This document shows, one piece after another, positions 6,007 through 6,618 of a stretch of 6,618 nt of DNA. Numbering within the stretch: position 1 is the stretch's first letter; every line of letters begins with the position of its first letter. The notes below the pieces were generated by a model. It saw only the letters and a list, made by a program, of their open reading frames with translations, ran no database searches and was not told where the DNA came from. Made by a program: the position numbers and the translations under genes. The DNA is from Bacillota bacterium (GTDB lineage Bacteria > Bacillota > Clostridia > Christensenellales > UBA1242), in assembly GCA_009787915.1 (NCBI GenBank), contig WQSK01000051.1, positions 1-6,618 of the forward strand, written 5' to 3'.

Positions 6007-6293
6007 TCTTGAAAATATCTTTCAAACTTAATACTGGGCAAAGCCCTAAGAGCACAAATGTATGGCACGATTTAACGTGCCATATGGCTGAGCCGTCGCT
6101 TGCGCGGCGACATGCCATACATGTGTGTCGCTTATCTCTATATAATAGAGCCTTAACGTGCGCCACATCGCTATGTTCTTGCCACGAAAATTTGCCGTTT
6201 CAATAGACAAATTCCCGTTACACGCGAGAGGTACAATCTCTCGCTCGACCTTTAACGTGTTTGGATGACCTTATTTCATGCCATCATTACTTA
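6007..6293 (-). other. Precursor 16S 3' trailer, hairpin-rich, no tRNA or 23S
   Basis: This stretch between mature 16S and its terminator holds no protein gene or tRNA. In transcription order there are: a 7-bp hairpin GCGAGAG/CTCTCGC (6224-6244), AATTTG/CAAATT (6189-6213), CTCTA/TAGAG (6136-6150), a large stem of ATGTATGGCA with TGCCATACAT (6113-6122 with 6058-6067, extended by four pairs after one mismatch), an inner GTCGC/GCGAC hairpin (6095-6111), GGGC/GCCC (6036-6046) and TTGAAA/TTTCAA (6009-6025). Such structures fit rRNA processing signals. The 5' leader that would pair with the trailer is outside the window. Confidence 0.6.
6072..6259 (-). repeat. Octamer CACGTTAA present three times in the 16S trailer
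   Basis: Exact copies at 6252-6259, 6153-6160 and 6072-6079, all in the direction of transcription, spaced 99 and 81 nt. Each lies next to a hairpin. A role as a processing or protein-binding motif is speculative. Confidence 0.5.
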
Positions 6294-6618
6294 AAAGGAG
6301 GTGATCCAGCCGCAGGTTCTCCTACGGCTACCTTGTTACGCCTTAACTCCAGTCGCTGGTTTCACCTTAGACAGCTGCCTCCCGAAGGTTAGCTCACTGG
6401 CTTTGGATGCCCCCAACTCCCATAGCTTGGCGGGCGGTGTGTACAAGACCCGGGAACGCATTCACCCCGACATGCTGATTCGGGATTACTAGCAACTCCG
6501 ACTTCATGTGGGCGAGTTGCAGCCCACAATCCGAATTGAGATGACTTTTTTCAGATTGCCCCCGTGTTACCACTTCGGAACTGTTTGTAGTCACCATTGT
6601 AGCACGTGTGTAGCCCAG
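6294..6618 (-). rRNA. 16S ribosomal RNA, 3' part (about E. coli 1220 to the 3' end), cut by window edge
   Basis: The minus strand reads the conserved 3' domain: CTGGGCTACACACGTGCTAC at the window edge, the GCTAGTAATC block, TTGTACACACCGCCCG (1391-1405 region), GTAACAAGGTAGCCGTA and the terminal GGATCACCTCC with the anti-Shine-Dalgarno CCTCC. The mature 3' end is placed at about 6294 by analogy with E. coli. Most positions are ordinary, but the decoding site is not. In E. coli numbering, position 1406 (6430) is C and 1495 (6341) is G where U and U are expected; 1409 (6427) is A and 1491 (6345) is U instead of C and G. A1408, A1492, A1493, C1407, G1494 and U1498 are kept. The remaining 5' part of the gene lies beyond the right edge. 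No 23S or 5S follows within the window. Confidence 0.97.

Noticed and set aside
5708..6031. Plus-strand frame of 107 residues across the spacer and the 16S terminator
   Set aside because: It crosses the terminator hairpin, lacks a ribosome binding site and shows no recognisable domain. Several frames are open here because of base composition.
6301..6597. Protein frames within the 16S region
   Set aside because: They lie wholly in conserved rRNA sequence.
1..6618. CRISPR array or IS element
   Set aside because: No regularly spaced direct repeats of 20 nt or more, no transposase frame and no target-site duplication were found by eye.

Overview
The window reads as a bacterial chromosome fragment in which every convincing gene lies on the minus strand. 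From high to low coordinates it holds the 3' end of a 16S rRNA gene, a structured trailer with a terminator, a GC-rich spacer, an HNH endonuclease gene, an unknown 294-residue protein, fusA (EF-G), an O-antigen-ligase-like membrane protein, tRNA-Val(UAC), a small protein with a phage Mu-F-type motif, and the start of a second HNH protein that runs off the left edge. TGA ends at least two genes and TGG encodes Trp, so UGA is not reassigned. The 16S 3' end carries a normal anti-Shine-Dalgarno, and three genes have purine-rich ribosome binding sites. The style of the 16S 3' domain (GTTAAG before the CGTAAC box, GAATGCGTTCCCGGG) resembles sequences I remember from the Candidate Phyla Radiation / Patescibacteria, perhaps Parcubacteria. 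This is recollection, not a search, so the placement is tentative.

Right part (about 5545-6618): the 16S gene is not followed by 23S. About 290 nt of hairpin-rich trailer leads to a strong intrinsic terminator (5977-6006). Next come a spacer with long-range inverted pairings and a second terminator (5610-5636), then the HNH gene. The 16S gene therefore looks like a stand-alone transcription unit. Its decoding site has an exceptional feature: the near-universal U1406.U1495 pair is replaced by C1406-G1495, and the next pair C1409-G1491 is replaced by A-U. I regard this as the most interesting observation in the window.

Middle (2039-5544): the HNH gene, the unknown gene and fusA are stacked head to tail. 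Good sigma70-type promoters sit directly at the ends of the upstream genes. The promoter of the unknown gene predicts a leaderless mRNA. fusA is outside the usual rpsL-rpsG-fusA-tuf context. The ligase-like gene overlaps the 3' end of fusA and is probably co-transcribed with it.

Left part (1-2082): the ligase-like reading frame has no stop until inside the anticodon arm of tRNA-Val, so its tail overlaps both the tRNA promoter and the tRNA. Beyond the tRNA is a two-gene, translationally coupled pair (Mu-F-like mini-protein, then HNH protein), which resembles a fragment of mobile or phage-derived accessory DNA.
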